Part shown: piece by piece, positions 40,301 to 55,800 of the stretch
Position numbering within the stretch: position 1 is the stretch's first letter
Layout: each line of letters opens with the position of its first letter
DNA from: Eleusine coracana subsp. coracana
Lineage: Eukaryota; Streptophyta; Magnoliopsida; Poales; Poaceae
Length of the DNA: 64,000 bases
Reading direction: 5' to 3'
NCBI GenBank assembly: GCA_032690845.1
Contig: CM064434.1
Span: 9,860,108-9,924,107, forward strand
Position numbers and translations under genes: made by a program
The notes under the pieces: generated by a model
What the model saw: only the letters and a program-made list of their open reading frames with translations
Told to the model about the DNA's origin: nothing
Databases searched by the model: none

Positions 40301-43300
40301 AACTCAGATGCTTCTGCTACAGTGAAGTTTCGCTCTCGTAAGAGGATTTATGTTGAACTGCTTCTCACTGTAGCTCGAAGGTCAAAGAGAAATACTTCTC
40401 ATCCAAGTGTCAATCATGTGTCAACTCCATCTCACCTTAATGCGGGCCAAGTTATTGAACCTACTGGTCAGTTATACGACCAACTTTCTCCTTCTATTCC
40501 CTTTGATTACCTGATGAATGCACTCTTACTTCCTGCTATTTTTTTAGATGATGGAGCTGATGCCATGACTGACCAGCAAGCTGATGGTCAGAACTCTAAT
40601 GCCATTCCGCAAGCTGATGGGCACAATAATGTGGGCAACGAAGGTGATGCTCTCTTATTATCATTCAAGCAGGTTTGGTTGCACGATGAATGTGTTCTCA
40701 TGGCCTGCCATTTTTAGATTGTTTTGATCAGCACCTTGACAATGCCATGGCTGGCAGCGCTGCTGTGATAACCCAACCTACTGGCCACAACCACATGACC
40801 AATGAAGGTGATTGTCTGTTCATTTATTTGACATATTGGATATTGCATTACTACTTTGGTTGCTGAATGTTAATTGCAATATCAAATGATAACAACCAGG
40901 AGATGAGGTTGAATGGAACCGAGGAAGAGTCAATATGGGGCATGGTCTTGAAAGGATGAATCGTTCTCATCGTGGCAAGCTGCCAGTTGTCATACCTGAA
41001 GGGCATATCAGGCCTCTGATGCCTATTATTGCTGCAAAGTATGCAACTGAATGCAACATTGCTGTCAGGAGCCATGTTCCTGTGCTCACACACTGGAAGG
41101 AATACAAGAACAACAAAGCAGTGATTGCACTTTATTTGGGAACACTTCGCATGAGAACATTCTCCAAGGCCTTTCCCCTCTTTATATGCCACAAAATCTG
41201 TTATTTTTGTGAAGTGTATTATGTGTGACTCTGGTATCTAGTATTTCTTGAGTTTTATAATCTTATAGCCCCATCTATTTCAAATTATGAGGTCTCACTA
41301 TTTTGAATTATGCAACCTGCTGTTTGGTATATAACAATATGCATTATTCAAAGCATAAATAGATTTGTTTGGTATATAACAATATGCAACCTGCTGTTTG
41401 CTACATAACAATATGCATTATTGAAAACTATTCATTTTCTCATATATCATATTTCTTATACATGTCTTCCATCTGAATAAGCAAAGTTTGACATTGACAC
41501 AAAGGATCCTGTAGTTAGAAAGGGGTGTCTTGAAATGATGAAGACTGCAGTTCGCAATTGGAGATACAAGCTGAAGCAAGACCGTTTTGATCCTTTTCCT
41601 CTTCATTTGGTTACAAAAACTTCCCTGTCAAATCAACAAGTGATGCTCAATGGATGGAACTTGTGGAAATGTGGAACACTCCTAAGAAAATGGTATTATA
41701 TCCCAACCTTGACCTTCTACATGTTACTTTGACACTTGATCTAACATATATTCTGTTATGATGTAGGAGGTATGTCAAAAGAATAAGGACAACCTAGGCA
41801 AGGTGAAGTTCCATCAAAAAATTTGGTAAGTGTCGATGTGTAGTCATTTGTTAGCATGATGTCTTATATAAAGATTACAACTTTGCACAATCCACTCATC
41901 ATACAATGTAGTTCATAACTAGTATTTTTCATTTGCTGGTAGTAATTGCATATCCATTTAGTTCAAGTGAACATGCTGTTCTGTTATGTTGTACCAAATT
42001 TTAGCTGTTGTTAAGATGCCTTTATTGAACATGACTTTAATGTGGGTCCATTTTATATATTTTAACTTTTATGACTTTATTAAATTTTGGTCAGATTCCA
42101 ATACCATGTGCTGTTAAATTCTTTTCTGACTTTAATATTGTTTTTCTGCTGTTTAGATGCCTGTTATACTAGTGAAAAAGCTTTACTGTCATGCTGTTTA
42201 GATGCCTATTATTATTTTTCCATGAACACTAGCCTACTGAACATGGTGTTTAGATGCTTGTAATCTTGCTCCATATAAAATTTTACCAATTATTAATCTT
42301 GCTCCATATAAAATTTTTTCTAGGAAGATAAGGATCAAGAGAAGGATAAAGAACCTGATGCTCTGAAATTGTTCAAAGCCTGCCACTACAGCAAGAAAAC
42401 TAAGGGCTTCACACCTGTTGTACAATCGGTTATTGTAAGTCTCCTATCTAAAGGTGCTATTCTGATTTGCTTGTTTTAAATTGCCGCATGATCTTGAACC
42501 ATTTTTGCTGCTTGATTGATTGCTTGCTAGACTGAAATTGAAAACCGGCTGGCAGCACAACCAATAGAAGGTGAAGAACCTAAGTCAGATATTCAGGTTG
42601 TATCTGAAGTGCTTGACCAGAACACTAAGAAGAATCTGTTTCTTCAAAATGTGGGGATGCAGACCGCGCCACCACCAAGGCTCAGTGCACATGATGCTGC
42701 AACACAACTGGAAGCGGAGAAGGTGGAAAATGGAGAGCTTCGGGAAATTATCAGCAACCAATCGAAGCAAATGGACGTGATGAGCAAGAAGCGGGCTGAA
42801 TTGAAGGCCAAGCTTGAGCTTTTGCTGGGTTGTAATTCTATTTTGGCTGGAAGCAAACTAGTACAGTTGAAAACCTTTCTTTTGTTGTGTGTTGGTGCTA
42901 GAGTGCCTTGTGAGCACTCCTAGCTGTCTTTGCTGCTTGTTACAACTGGGTGTTTTTGTACTGTGGGGCGGCTGAAATCTGGTAGTCTTGGTACTGTTAT
43001 GGTGGTTGCTAAATTCTGGTAGTCTTGGTACTGTTATGGTGGTTGCTAAATTCTGGTAGTCTTGCTATTGGGCTGAAATCTGGTACTGTAATGGTAATTG
43101 TTATATTCTGGTTGTCTTGGTACTGCTATGGTTAATGTTAAATTCTGGTAAAATGGGCTAAAATTAGGTAATTGTGAATTTGAGTAAATGCTTGGTGGGC
43201 TGAGTTCTGTTATATTTTGTCAGGTGTTGAATTCTGTTAATCTGTGTATGATGGGCCCAATTCTTCAATTGGATATCAAATTTGCGTGCAAAATTTGGTC

Positions 43301-43851
43301 CAATTGAAGGCCAATTTTGAAATCGGCCCATTAACAAATGGGCCAAATTTGGGTCTGAAATTTGGTCCATTTGATGGCCATTTTTGAAATCGGCCCATTA
43401 ACAAATGAGCAACATCATTGAAAATAATAAATAAAAAATTCCACGTCACCCTGCCACGTCATTATGTACTAACCACATCACGTGCCACATCAGCCGCCAT
43501 GGCGCATGCCACATCACCTGCCATGTCATCAGTACAAGCCACATCATCTAGCCACATCACCTACCATGTCACCCACCATGCTGACTGGTTAAACACGTGG
43601 CACACCATCCGTGATGCTTATTTTCATCATAGATCTTGGGTTTGGGTTGGGCTAAGTGGGCTTTAGGTCGCTTTGTGACGGTTTAGAAACATCATGATCT
43701 GTGACGGTTTTACTGGAACCGTCACTCGATTTAATCTGTGACCCTCAATCCATGTTGTTATCTAAAATCATAATAGATATTTTTTTGTGATGTTTTTCTA
43801 GCGTTCTTTGATGAACTAAGGTCGTCATAGATTAAATAGTTTCTTGTAGTG
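37392..43851 (+). mobile_element. CACTA (En/Spm) transposon with both termini and target duplication
   Basis: A 6460-bp element with perfect 21-bp terminal inverted repeats (37392-37412 and 43831-43851, beginning CACTACAAGAAACTATT) and a 3-bp target duplication TGA (37389-37391, 43852-43854). GTGACGG-type words repeat near both ends. It carries the beginning of a TNP2-type transposase and a TNP1-like (Transposase_24) gene but lacks the TNP2 catalytic core, so it depends on another element. It is inserted in a minus-strand Gypsy element. Confidence 0.95.
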
Positions 43852-46800
43852 TGATCCAGGACTATCTTCTCCCTAGGACCACTCTTGCACTGTTTGCTCC
43901 TTCGATTCTACTAGTGCTTCCCATAGAAAACCAAGCAGAGAGCATCAGACAAAAAATGATAGGGTCGAGAGGAACAACCCAACATCCATTTTACCTAATG
44001 TAGAAGGGAATTGATGAGCTTGGAAGGTGGCCACCTAGTAGCTGACGTCCAGCGATGAAGCTGTAGCACCACCCCTCTGTCCCTCAGAGGCAAAACGATG
44101 GAAAGGATACTGTTCTATCGGCTCCTCTACGAACTCAACCACTATGAACTCAAGGTCTCACCTCCTCTTATTGGCATAGCTCTTCTATCGGTTCTGAGAA
44201 GTCAACATATTCTATCATATATGTTGCACCTTATCAGTTGTCTGCTGAATCCCAACTGAACCAACCAAGGACTCTCTCCTAAATTTCCCCAACGCAATGG
44301 AGAAACTCACATCTGCCATATAAAGCCTCATACGGTGCCATCTTAATACAAGCATGGTGTTGACAGTCGTTAAATACCAATTTCGATCATTAATCTACCT
44401 ATAAAAATGGGAAGACTTAGCATTTCATACTTCCATGTTAGTTAGGAATAATAAGATTCCACTTGTCCTTGGAGATTCATGTGCATGCAGGGTTTGATAC
44501 AATATAAGTAGAGAAATGTAGCATAATCATGGGGAAACACCATTCCAGCCAATGTGATAGTGCCAACTGGATTTCCCCTGGATTGCATAGGTGGCGACAT
44601 GAGATTCCTCTAGAAAACATAAACCATAAGAGGGCCCACCTACCAATCACTCACAGAAAGCACAAGGCCATAGGGCCTAGGGCTAGGTTGGCCGACCTCC
44701 CCCCTTGGTCGACCGACCAAGTGTAGAGGCCATTTCAGGCGGGCTTCCACGTGTCGACTCCTCAGCCCTTTGGCAACGTTGGTGCATGGTGGTTACTCCT
44801 CAGTATCGACCTATGGCCCCTATAAATAGAAGTGGAGAGCTCCACTTCAACATACACACTCAAGAGCTATTCATTTCCCTCTTTCATTTAGTAGTTTCCC
44901 ATTCCTAGTGGAGTTTAGTGTAGGAGGAGCTTTGCTCAAGTCTCTAAGTCAAAGGAGTATTGGTATGGCTCATGTATCTTTACCTTTATTATATTATATT
45001 ATGACTTTATTCTATTTAATTAATATAGTTCTTCCTTATAGTTATGCTTATGATATGTGTTTCTTGTTTGGTTACATATCATATTCATGTCATAGGACTT
45101 TATGCTTTCATGATGATATAGACTTGCTATCTTATTGTCATAATTGTCATATACGTTGACTATAGTCTAAATGTTATAATGCTAATTGTACTTTAGTCTA
45201 GTTGTTATGCTTCAACATGTGTTTGATATCTAATTAGGATTGCAATTGCTTAGCTCATGACTTGTTAATCCTAGGGTTAGAGTTATGTATGCTTTAGTAT
45301 TGTTAATCCAATTGGTGATTCTAGTGTTTAGTCAATGCTAGAATTCTACTTCAATGTGTAAGCATGGTGCTTAGACGGCTAGTTAGTATCGATCACCTTA
45401 TAATCCATGGTTTGTAGAGGTAGGCAGTAGGTGGTGACAGTCCTATTTGTCTATTGTACTCCTCCACGTTTGGTTATGATGTGTGTCCAAGATGGAGTTG
45501 CCTTGTGTATGTCGGGCATGAATCCGTACACGAAGTGTTGAATGCATTCGACTATGACTAGTATAACCTTGCATGTAATTGTTTAACTATGTAAGTATAT
45601 AGGTAGACTAACATTAGAGATACAACTTTCCTTGCCTAACTAAAACTCTCTAGTGACTTAGGACATTTATTTATCTTTAGAAATGTTTGCTCTTGGGTGT
45701 CACACTACGCCTATCCTTTATTATACTTACCCCTATATAAACTCTAAATACTCAAACCAATCTTTATGACTACATTACTATTAACAATCATATATTTATG
45801 CTATAGCCTTCATTGGTAGAACTATAAATGACAAGATATTGGAGCAATCCAATAATAAAATTCATCTTTATAATTATGTTTGGCACTATTGTCAGGGATG
45901 ATTATATTGATGTAACTTAGCAATTGTTAGCAAGTGTCAACAGACATTTTTGGCGTCATGCTAGGAATAGTAATATTTCTTGTACGACGTTAATAAATGT
46001 CAACACATGGTAGCCATTGTTATATGCAAACTCAAGTAATGCTAAATGATCCTCCCAACTTCAATCTCCTGAAATTTGGACAAAAACATGGAGTCCCTAT
46101 CGGAAACAATAGATTTAGGCATGCCATGAACCTTATCACCTCCTTCATTTATAAAGTAACCAATTCCTCTACTGAATTTGTAGTCTTCATTGGAATGATG
46201 TGTGCCAACTCAGTAAGTCGATCAACCACAACGTAAATAGCATCCCTATGTTGACAGTCACTAAGTACCAAATCCGATCATAAAATACATGCATAAAACA
46301 AAACAACCAACATAATGGTAGGAGTTTATTACTGACAAATTTCACAAATGTTGGTGAATATTTTCTTGCAGATGATTTACCCATGTAATTCAGGGGAAAT
46401 CTATCACAACCCCCCTTGGACCAAAGTTCCCAAGGTGCTGATTAAGCAGACACAAGATAATACAACAACAGACCGATAGTACAATTTACATAGAAAAGAT
46501 TATTATTTAGTTTACATCAGAGTTAAGTGCAGCGGAAATATTACATGCAGAAGTTTTAAAATGTACAGAAGATAATGTGATGAACCGTATAAACATGCAA
46601 CTCGACGATACAAGCAGTAGTGATAAATCCGAGTCCATACAGATTATCACCTAGCCAAACATAAGCAAGTAGCGGCTAATCAGTCTCCCAGTGAACAGAC
46701 CAACCATCTGGGATAGACATATCTCATGGAAGAAGACCCACCAACTCATAAGCATCAACATTATTACCTGAAATAAATAAAAACAACAACATGGCAAAGC

Positions 46801-49800
46801 CTGAGCTACTAAGCTCAACAAGTCTTACCCAACAAAATTTCAATTCTAGACATGCATAGGCTCAGAGATGTGTAAAAATAAATTTAGTGACATTAATTAG
46901 CAGCTAAGCATTGGATTATTATCTATAGAATGTATCAATTTATACTAGTTATAGAACTACAAAGTTGTAACAAGCGATCTGAAATTTAAACAAGTGAAAT
47001 AAATAATAAGTTCAGACTCACTAAAATCAGCCACAACCTTCATACAAATATCGTTTTAATTATTATTAGTGAGTTCATTAAACTATGATATGACACAGTG
47101 AGCAAGCATTACTTGTCCATATTATCATCAGCAATGGATCATAGGGCTACCCATAATCCTTGTTTATCGGTAAAGACATGCGCGAGATCGAGAGTCGATG
47201 GACACACAAGACGCAAGGTTTAGACAGGTTCAGGCCTCCTGAAGGATAACAACCCTACGTCCTGTGCAGGTGTATTGTATTTGATATATGTCGTGTCTAT
47301 GAAAGAGCCCCTACCCCTCCTTATATATCCGGGGGCAGGGTTACAACATGATCTCCAAGTGGGATTCTATCTCTAACTTTCTATCTTTAATACTAACTTG
47401 TCGCCTACTCTAAGTAATGATCCGAGTAGTTATCTTCAAGGGCTTTATATTTAATGGACCCCAGAACACTCGGCAATATATCCGAGTGGTAAGGTATCCC
47501 TGGAATAAATATCGCACAGTAGCCCCCGAGAGCTTTGCAAGTGAGTTGTTGATCTTCAGTTGCTTGACTAGTGCTTCGCCATGAATATGATTGAGCTTTT
47601 CCATCAAGTATAGCAACGAACTTGTGAAGGTCTCCATAAATCTTAAAAGACTCTTCAATAAAATAATATGCCAAATAATATCCAGATGCGCCGAATAAAA
47701 CCATCTACTAGGTGTAGGTATAGCCCCCGACTCAGAAGGTATTTAGTTCACAAAATATCTTATGAGTCAAACATGATAACACCATATGTAAATATGAAGC
47801 TATCACTTTCCCCGACTGATTCAACGAGGAGTTTTAATACGGTAGCCCCCAAGATTGGTTCTACCCCCCCCCCCCCCCCCCCCCAACTAACAAAACAAGA
47901 ACCATTAGCACTAATGAATCCGAATGATACTTGATCAAATATACCAAGCATAGCAGTCATAAAAAAATATCCAAGTAATACTTGATTAAATATAACAAGT
48001 ATAGCTGCCCCCAGGCATGATTCCGGGTGAAAATAGCAACGCTTGCAGGGCTCTCCAATATTAAGTAAAATCATAAGCAATCAATAATGGCCGAGTGATC
48101 CAATAATATAGTCGAATGATATAACGACTCGAAACAAGAAGGCCGAGTTATCCAATAATGAAGCTGAATGATCCAATAACTCGGGATAACGAAACCGAGT
48201 GATGTCAATGAAGTAGCTCCAGTTGATATAGCTACTATAATCCATGAAAATAATGTATTCAATAAATAATATATAATAAAACAAATAATATATTCAATAA
48301 GTATACATATATAAAACAAACAACATACTCAAGAGATAATACATTGATAAAAGAAACAATGTATTCATTAGGTAATACATTGATAAAACAAATAATGTAT
48401 TCAATATGTAGTACATATATAAAATAACAAATTTTATCCATTGCCAGAAATGCAAAAGATGCTTGGGTTGTATTGGGTGATCAAGTACTGTATGAACTCG
48501 AGTTTAATTCTCACAACCAGTAAATATCAGGTACTAATACTACTAAATGACTTCCTTAATGTTCAACATGAAGCATGGAGACTAAGAACTCCCTCGGTCA
48601 AACATGTGAGTCAAGGTAAAAAGCTGCCTCGATCCTCAACAAACGACATGAACTGTGGAGACTAAGAACTCACTCAATCAAGCATATGCGAGTTAAGGTA
48701 ATACCAAAAGTCTAATGCATCAAGATTATGCAAAAAGAAATCATCCCTAAGTTAAAGAACCTAGGGCCTTTAATTAGATGAATAAAACTAAAATTATAAA
48801 AATACTTAGCTGCTTAATAGCCATCGAGCTAAAGATGAGCCCCCGAGATAACAGCTCAAAAGGTCCAAGGGATCAAAACTCTAGAAATCCTAATATATTC
48901 CAAAGATAATCAATAAAATCTATACAAAGCCGGGAAAACCAATTAAGCAGAGGTGCATGCAAATACATATCAGCACCTAAAGTCAATATAGAAATAATGA
49001 AAGATAAAAGAGTAATTTAGCTCTTAAATAGTCGACGAGTCAAAAATGAGCCCCCGAGCACACTGCTAGATCATCAAGCCGACAGTCATGTTGCCGAATG
49101 ATTAATCGAGTCGCCGAGTGGCTTCGAGAGCCTGAGTGATTCAATGTGTTGTTGATTTGCTTGAGCCACTGGCCGTGTAGACAAATCATTGCATCGTCAA
49201 ATTGCCGAGGCATCGGCCTAGTGACGACTTGACTCACCATCTTTATCATCAACCTCTTCACAACAACAAGCACGCGATCACGAACACCGTACAACCAACA
49301 ATGACGTGGATGATCAACTCATACATAGATGACAAAAAAGTATGTCACATAATAAGTAATCTATAAATCATAAATTGATTATCATTATATCAGCAGTAAA
49401 ATAATATGGAGGAAATAAAGAATGGACAAAGCTTCCCGGTTGTATAAGAACCAAATCGATGCGCAGCTACATAAAACCGATGCGTAGCTGCCTTGGCCAT
49501 CTGACTCGCCGACATTGATAGATGATCGGATGCAATAGCATATGGCAGCCGCTGCTGCATACACGTTGATCCCTCTGGTCAGCAGATTAATTCACGCAGA
49601 GTCGCCGAGTGATTTGTAACCGAATCCGGACTCAACTCATAGCCATGCAAAAAACATCATCACATAATTAGTTTCAAGCACATTAACTAATCGGTTCGAT
49701 TGGCATATAAAAGATAAACAAATAAAAACAAACAAAGGACAGAAAACTTCCCAACGCACAAGACTGAGTAAAATCATGAACTATGATCATGATAGCCTTT

Positions 49801-52800
49801 CCGGAAATAATTCCTAGTGAAATCATGGGTAGTTGATCATGATTGATTAATCTAATGACTCGGCGCTCTGTGACCGAGTGATATCGATAAGATAACTGTA
49901 ATACAAGAACACAAATAATGTAGTTATATGTAAAATTAATATAAAATATTGATGAAACAAGGCCTTTAATATCTAAGTCTGTTGGATTTCTATTGCTTGT
50001 GAGCTCGTCTAAGGCTTATGTTTGCTTAAAGTATTGGTAGAAATAATCGATCATTCAACCAACAGACATAAAAAACAAACAAGGTTCATTAGAAGAAAGA
50101 TGTGCATGATGATTTCGACAAACAACATGAGCCATGGACCTAGACTGACCAATTTGGGTAATGGGAGTTAGACGGGCAACTAAGCAAAACAGCTGAACTC
50201 CTCCTAATACATTCGGTCAAACATGTACGAGTCGAAATCAACTGAAAAAAATTATTGACCAATATTGTCAAGTCAAAAAAATGAGTACAAAAGAAACTTA
50301 AAATTCTCACCATAAGATGAAGAACATACGGCCTTCAAATCAAGCTGGTATGAATAAAAGAACTATTAAATTTACTTAGCTTTGATATTTGATGAATTGT
50401 AGACAAGCCCTGACACTCCATTGGATTGCCAAGTAAGCAGCCGAACGGCCACGTCGCCTTGCCGAGTAGTCAGTTACGTCATCGAATAGCCAATATTTGG
50501 AATATCGAAGTGCCGAGTGGTCTATGAAGACTGCAAGTGACTGGCCGAGCTGCTGAGTATTCGGCTGAGTGCCCAAGATGACATTCATGGTCACGATCTG
50601 ATCTCCCGAACACCATGCAGCCAACAATAGTGTAGATGGCCATCTCTTGCACAACCAAGTGAAGCCAATTGATCATTAGATGTCACTATGAGATCCTGAG
50701 TTCTCAGATTGCCCCACGCCGCCTTGCACAACCAAGGTTAGCATCTTGCTTCATGAAGCTCGGTTGAGTCTGCACCAGTATTGTTGTACTCGTGACAAGC
50801 TGGACTCAGAAAGAGTCAAAGAAGAGCCACCTGAACACGTCGCTGGATCCTTATGTCGACGGTCCGAGTTGCCGTGAAGCCATTGGCTTTGCCATATCAT
50901 CGAGTCATATTGGCCGAGTCTCTAACCACCAGATAGTCACCGAATACGCCAACTCCTTGTTGCCAGATTTAACTGCTGCCAATATTCCGGTGCATCGTCG
51001 ATCATGCCGTGGAGTGATGCCTCATGTTGCCGCACAAATCATCACGGGAAACAAGAAGTACATGTACATTGGTTTTGGGAATTAGATACATTCGGATCTT
51101 CTTTTGATGGAGTTATTCGATGTTCGAGGATTTTGATGAGTCATGTTTTCATTCGCTTGAGTTTGACTCATTTTAATCTCACTTGGTTTATTTTCATATG
51201 CAGTGTTCTTTGTTCATTAGTTATCTTGTATGCCTGCGTATGATTCCATGATGATGATTTCTTGTTCTTAATTCTTATGCATTGCCATGCTAATCTATTG
51301 CATATCATCATTCATGTCTTGCATTACATGTCTTTACGCTTTCTTTAATATGCTATCATGACATGCATGCCTTATCATCTAGGGTGTGCTTTTCTCTCTT
51401 TTCCTTTTAACTCTTGATGATGATTGAATAGGACCTTGTGCATTTCTCTCTTATGATGTTATGGTTCCTCTCGATCGTAGTGTAGCTCTTTTAGCCCGGT
51501 TGATTCTTGATAAGATTATGTTAAGTAGTGGTTGTCATCAATCACCAAAAAGGGGGAGATTGTAAGCTTTATGACCATTGATGATTGGATCCCCAAGGTA
51601 TGAACGTTTTGGTGATAGATGACAACTATGAAATTGTGGGCTAATATCTACACGAGTGTTGTCTATGCAGGAATCATCTCTAAACCCTATTACAAATCAT
51701 ATGGATGATGGTTGCCTTGGCGATTGATGATAATGACCACAAGCATGGAGGCTTGTGAACTTGATGGAGTCCAAGGATTGATGAAGATGGATCAAAGTGG
51801 AGAACAAGCTATGATGCAAGTGTTGGGTACACTTGTCTAGTTGTTAGGGCTTTGAGTCCATAGGAAAAACCGGACTATCAAGGGGGTCTAGGTAATTCTC
51901 GTAGGTCATGTCTAGTCGGTGATGTGCAAGGTTGCTCGATGAAATTACAAGCACTAGTTGATAGTGGAGAAGCCAAGGAGCTGTTCAGAGAAGCCGGGAA
52001 AGAAAGTCAAGCGAGGACAAGGAGTTTTAGCTTCTGGACATAGAGACCAGACAGAGGGGTCAGAGGTGATCGGACTGTACGGTCACTATGTGGTTTTGTA
52101 TGGAGGCTACAGCGGAGAAGCAAGGAAACTGCCAGAGTCAGTCTCATAGAGACCGGACGGTCCGGTCTAGTGACCGGATGGTCCAGTCACTACGGAGAAA
52201 TCTGGGCAGCGAGGAAGCTACAACGCAAAATGTTTCTGGACTGGAGAGAGAAACGGACCGGACGGTCCAATCAGGTGACCGTACGGTCTGGTCTACTGAT
52301 GAATCAGCAGTGGTCAGAGCCATTTGTGCACTATGATGCAGTGACCAGACTGTTCGATCAGGGAGTGACCGGACCGTACGATCAGTAGACCCAGAAAGCT
52401 GATTTCGTGGAGCAATGGCTAGTTTGGGGTTGGGAGCCTATATAACTTTGTTGCTGGGGTCTTTCTGACCTCTCTTGGCCAGTGGAATACCTAAGAGCAT
52501 TTGGTAAGGTCCAAGAGGAAAAGACGAGAGCACTAGGAGGAGATATTCCATATCTTGAGAGTGCTACTGGAGAGTAACTTGAGCATCTTGCACATATAAG
52601 GCTAGGGTGTCCTTGAGGGTGTGATCTAGATTGTTACCCTTGGTCTATGGTGAGACCTAGACCGGTTAGGTGTCGGTGATCGAGCCTATCATGATTGGTG
52701 TGAAGGCAATCACACGTTTCTACACGATTTGTGCCCACCGTTGAAAGGGGCATCGCTAGTGAGTGCCCGTGTCGGCTCGGGGAGTCCAGCAAGTTCTCGA

Positions 52801-55800
52801 GGGAGGCGAGCTTGTGCTTTGGTAGCAGCGATGACACACACCATGTCTTCACTCCAGAAGTGATTGCGGGCTCGGGGCGAGAACTCCACTTGGTGGCGGG
52901 AGGGACCGGAACTCCGGCGGGAGTGGTCCAACAAGGAGTAGGGGAAGGCGCCATCCTTCAGAGACCTCGGGAAAAAATCATGAGCATTCCTTGACCCTCT
53001 CTTTACTATTCTGCAATTGTGTGCTCTAGTAACTAGGTTGAATTATGGCTTGCATAGGCTAGTGTGTTTGGCTTCCGCGCTTTTTTTTTATCATGAACAC
53101 TAGCATGTGTAGGGTCTTGGCCTACTAGAATTGATTAGGTTGCAATGCTTGTTAGACTCAAGTAGTGTGAATTGAAGTATTTGGTTTTGTGAGTGGCTTA
53201 CCGATTCACCCCCCGCCCTCTTGGTACGCCTTCAGTCCTTACAGTAGGTGGATGCACTCTTAATGGCATCTTGGTTTGGTTCTTGCACCTCAGAAGAAGA
53301 GGTTGGTTGAGGTGGTGGAGTGGAGGGCTCATCAATGCTTCCATTGTTGCCCTCGTGGGGTAAAATCTCAAAGCTTCCCTCATAGGCTCATCTCCAATGT
53401 TCACTTCATGAAACTTGTCGACTTTTTTAGAACCATTTGACTCATCAAATTGCATATCATAAGATTCTTCAACACATCATGTGGTTGAGTTGTAGACTCG
53501 ATATGCTTTAGAAGTCCCTGAATACCCAATAAGAATACCTTCATCAGTTCTGCTCTCAAACTTACCTGACTTTCTCCTCTTCTTGAGAATGTAGCACTTG
53601 CAGCCAAAGACTCAGAAATAGGAAACATTCTATTTCTATCCCACTAATAGCTCATATGGTATCTTCTTCAACAACCGGTGGAGATAGACACGGTTGGAGG
53701 TATAGCAAGCTGTGTTGATTGCCTCAGCCCAAAACCTCTCATGAGTCCCATACTCATCTAGCATTGCACGGGCTAGAGTGATGAGTGTCTTGTTCTTCCT
53801 CTTCACTACTCCATTCTGCTCGGGAGTATATGTAGCGGAGAATTCATGCTTGATTACCTTTTTGTCACAGTACTCCTCCACTGATGTGTTCCTGAACTCA
53901 ATCCCATTGTCACTCCTTATCTTTGCGATGCTAGCCTTGAATTCATTCTTTGCTCTTCTTGCAAACTTTTTGAAGATATCACATGCTTGAGACTTGTCCA
54001 CAAGAGAGAAGGTCCAAGTGTATCTCATGAAATCATCCACAATCACCAAGTAATATAGGTTCCCACCTAGACTCCTAGTCCATGTGCAAGATCTCCAGAG
54101 GACGAGATGTAGACATGAAAGACTTGGTGGGATGCGAAGATGCAACTTGCTTTCCAACCTGACAAGCACTGCACAGTTTGTCCTTCTCAAAGGTCACATC
54201 CTTGATTCCTTCAATCAGATTCCTCTTGACCACTTTTCTGAGCTGATTCATTCCAACATGTGTCAATTTTCTATGCCACAACCATCCCTTAGTTGCCTTA
54301 GTGAAGAGACAAGTACTTGGTGACATGTTGCTTGATTTGAAGTCCATGACATACAAGTTCACATGCCTCACTCCATGAAATACTAGCCCTTTCTTTGAAT
54401 TTTCAATCATTGGACCAACCTCATCAAATATGCACTTGAAACCCATTTCACAGAGTTGACCAATAGACAGGAGGTTGTAATTGAGGGTTTCCACAAGAAA
54501 GACCTTGGAGAGATGGGGGTCCTCAGTAATGGCCACCTTGTCTGATCTTCTGACTCTTCCTTTTGAGTTATCCCCAAAGGCCACCTTCTCACTGCCTTCG
54601 TATTCATCAATGTTTGTGAACATGGTTGGTTTCCTGGTCATACGTTGAGTGCACCCACTGTCAAGAGTCCAATGAGTACCTCCACTCTTGTAGTTGACCC
54701 TGGTGGTAGCCATAAGACAAGCACTAGAGAAAGAAGGGTTAGTATCCAAAGCACTACTTGATTGACTTGTACTAACCTCATCATGTCGAGCAATAAGTCC
54801 ATCCTCATAGATAGGGATTCTTGCAATCTCTTCCTGAAGTCTCCTCCTGATGGGATAGTGAGGAGCAGGATACCTCCAATGTCCATGACCATTCCCTATG
54901 TGTACATTGTCGAGGTCGATGTAGTAATGGGAAAGATCATAGAGACCAGTAATGTGCTCAAGCATATGTCCCACTTGTGAGTGGAGCACAAGTGTCATCT
55001 CCATTGCCCTCTCAATTGAGAGCTCATGCCTTCTATTGAGTACCTCCTCAAGTAAGAAACCCCCCTTACGAGTTGTGATTTGCAAGAGGAGTCTATCAAT
55101 CACTTCAGGGATCCTCCAAAGACCTCTGAATGAGTTTATCCTACACACATGATCATAAATGCTTAAGAGAGTATCACAAAGGTCATCATTCAGATTTCTC
55201 ACAAATTCACCAAGTTGAAAGATGATGTCCTGTTGGTGAGCTCGACAAAGATGCCAAAGTCTTTCTTGTGGCAGAGGAGGTGGAGGCGCCAGAGCCGTAG
55301 TGGTGACATTGATCATCTCCAACGATCGTGTGATCCACCCGAAGTGCTTGGGGTAGAACTTGGAATGACACTTGGGGTAGAGCTTGATGAAGCGCCTGAT
55401 GAAGAGCTTGGTGTAAGTCTCAATCTGACGGGGTTGTAGAAGCTGCTGCAAGGCAATCCTGTGGAGGGATCAAAGAAGTTTGAGCTCAAAGCTACTTCTT
55501 TCCCTTTTTTTGAGGATGCTCTATTGTCTGCCTTGGAAGTCTTCTCCCTAGTCTAGCTCGCGGTGATCTTCTCATCATCAAAGAGCAACCCAATCACATC
55601 CTTGATGGAGAGATCCTTCTCCATGATAAGATCAAGAGTGATGTAGAGGAGCTTGCTACTAGGGAGCAAGGTGAGAATCTTCTCGACTATTGCGACCTTG
55701 GGAAGTTCAAAAGTAGTTGCTCCAATCCTATCCACAATACCTCACAAGCGAATAAGAGAGTCAAGTAAGTCCTCATTCTCAATAGCACGAAAAGCAAAGA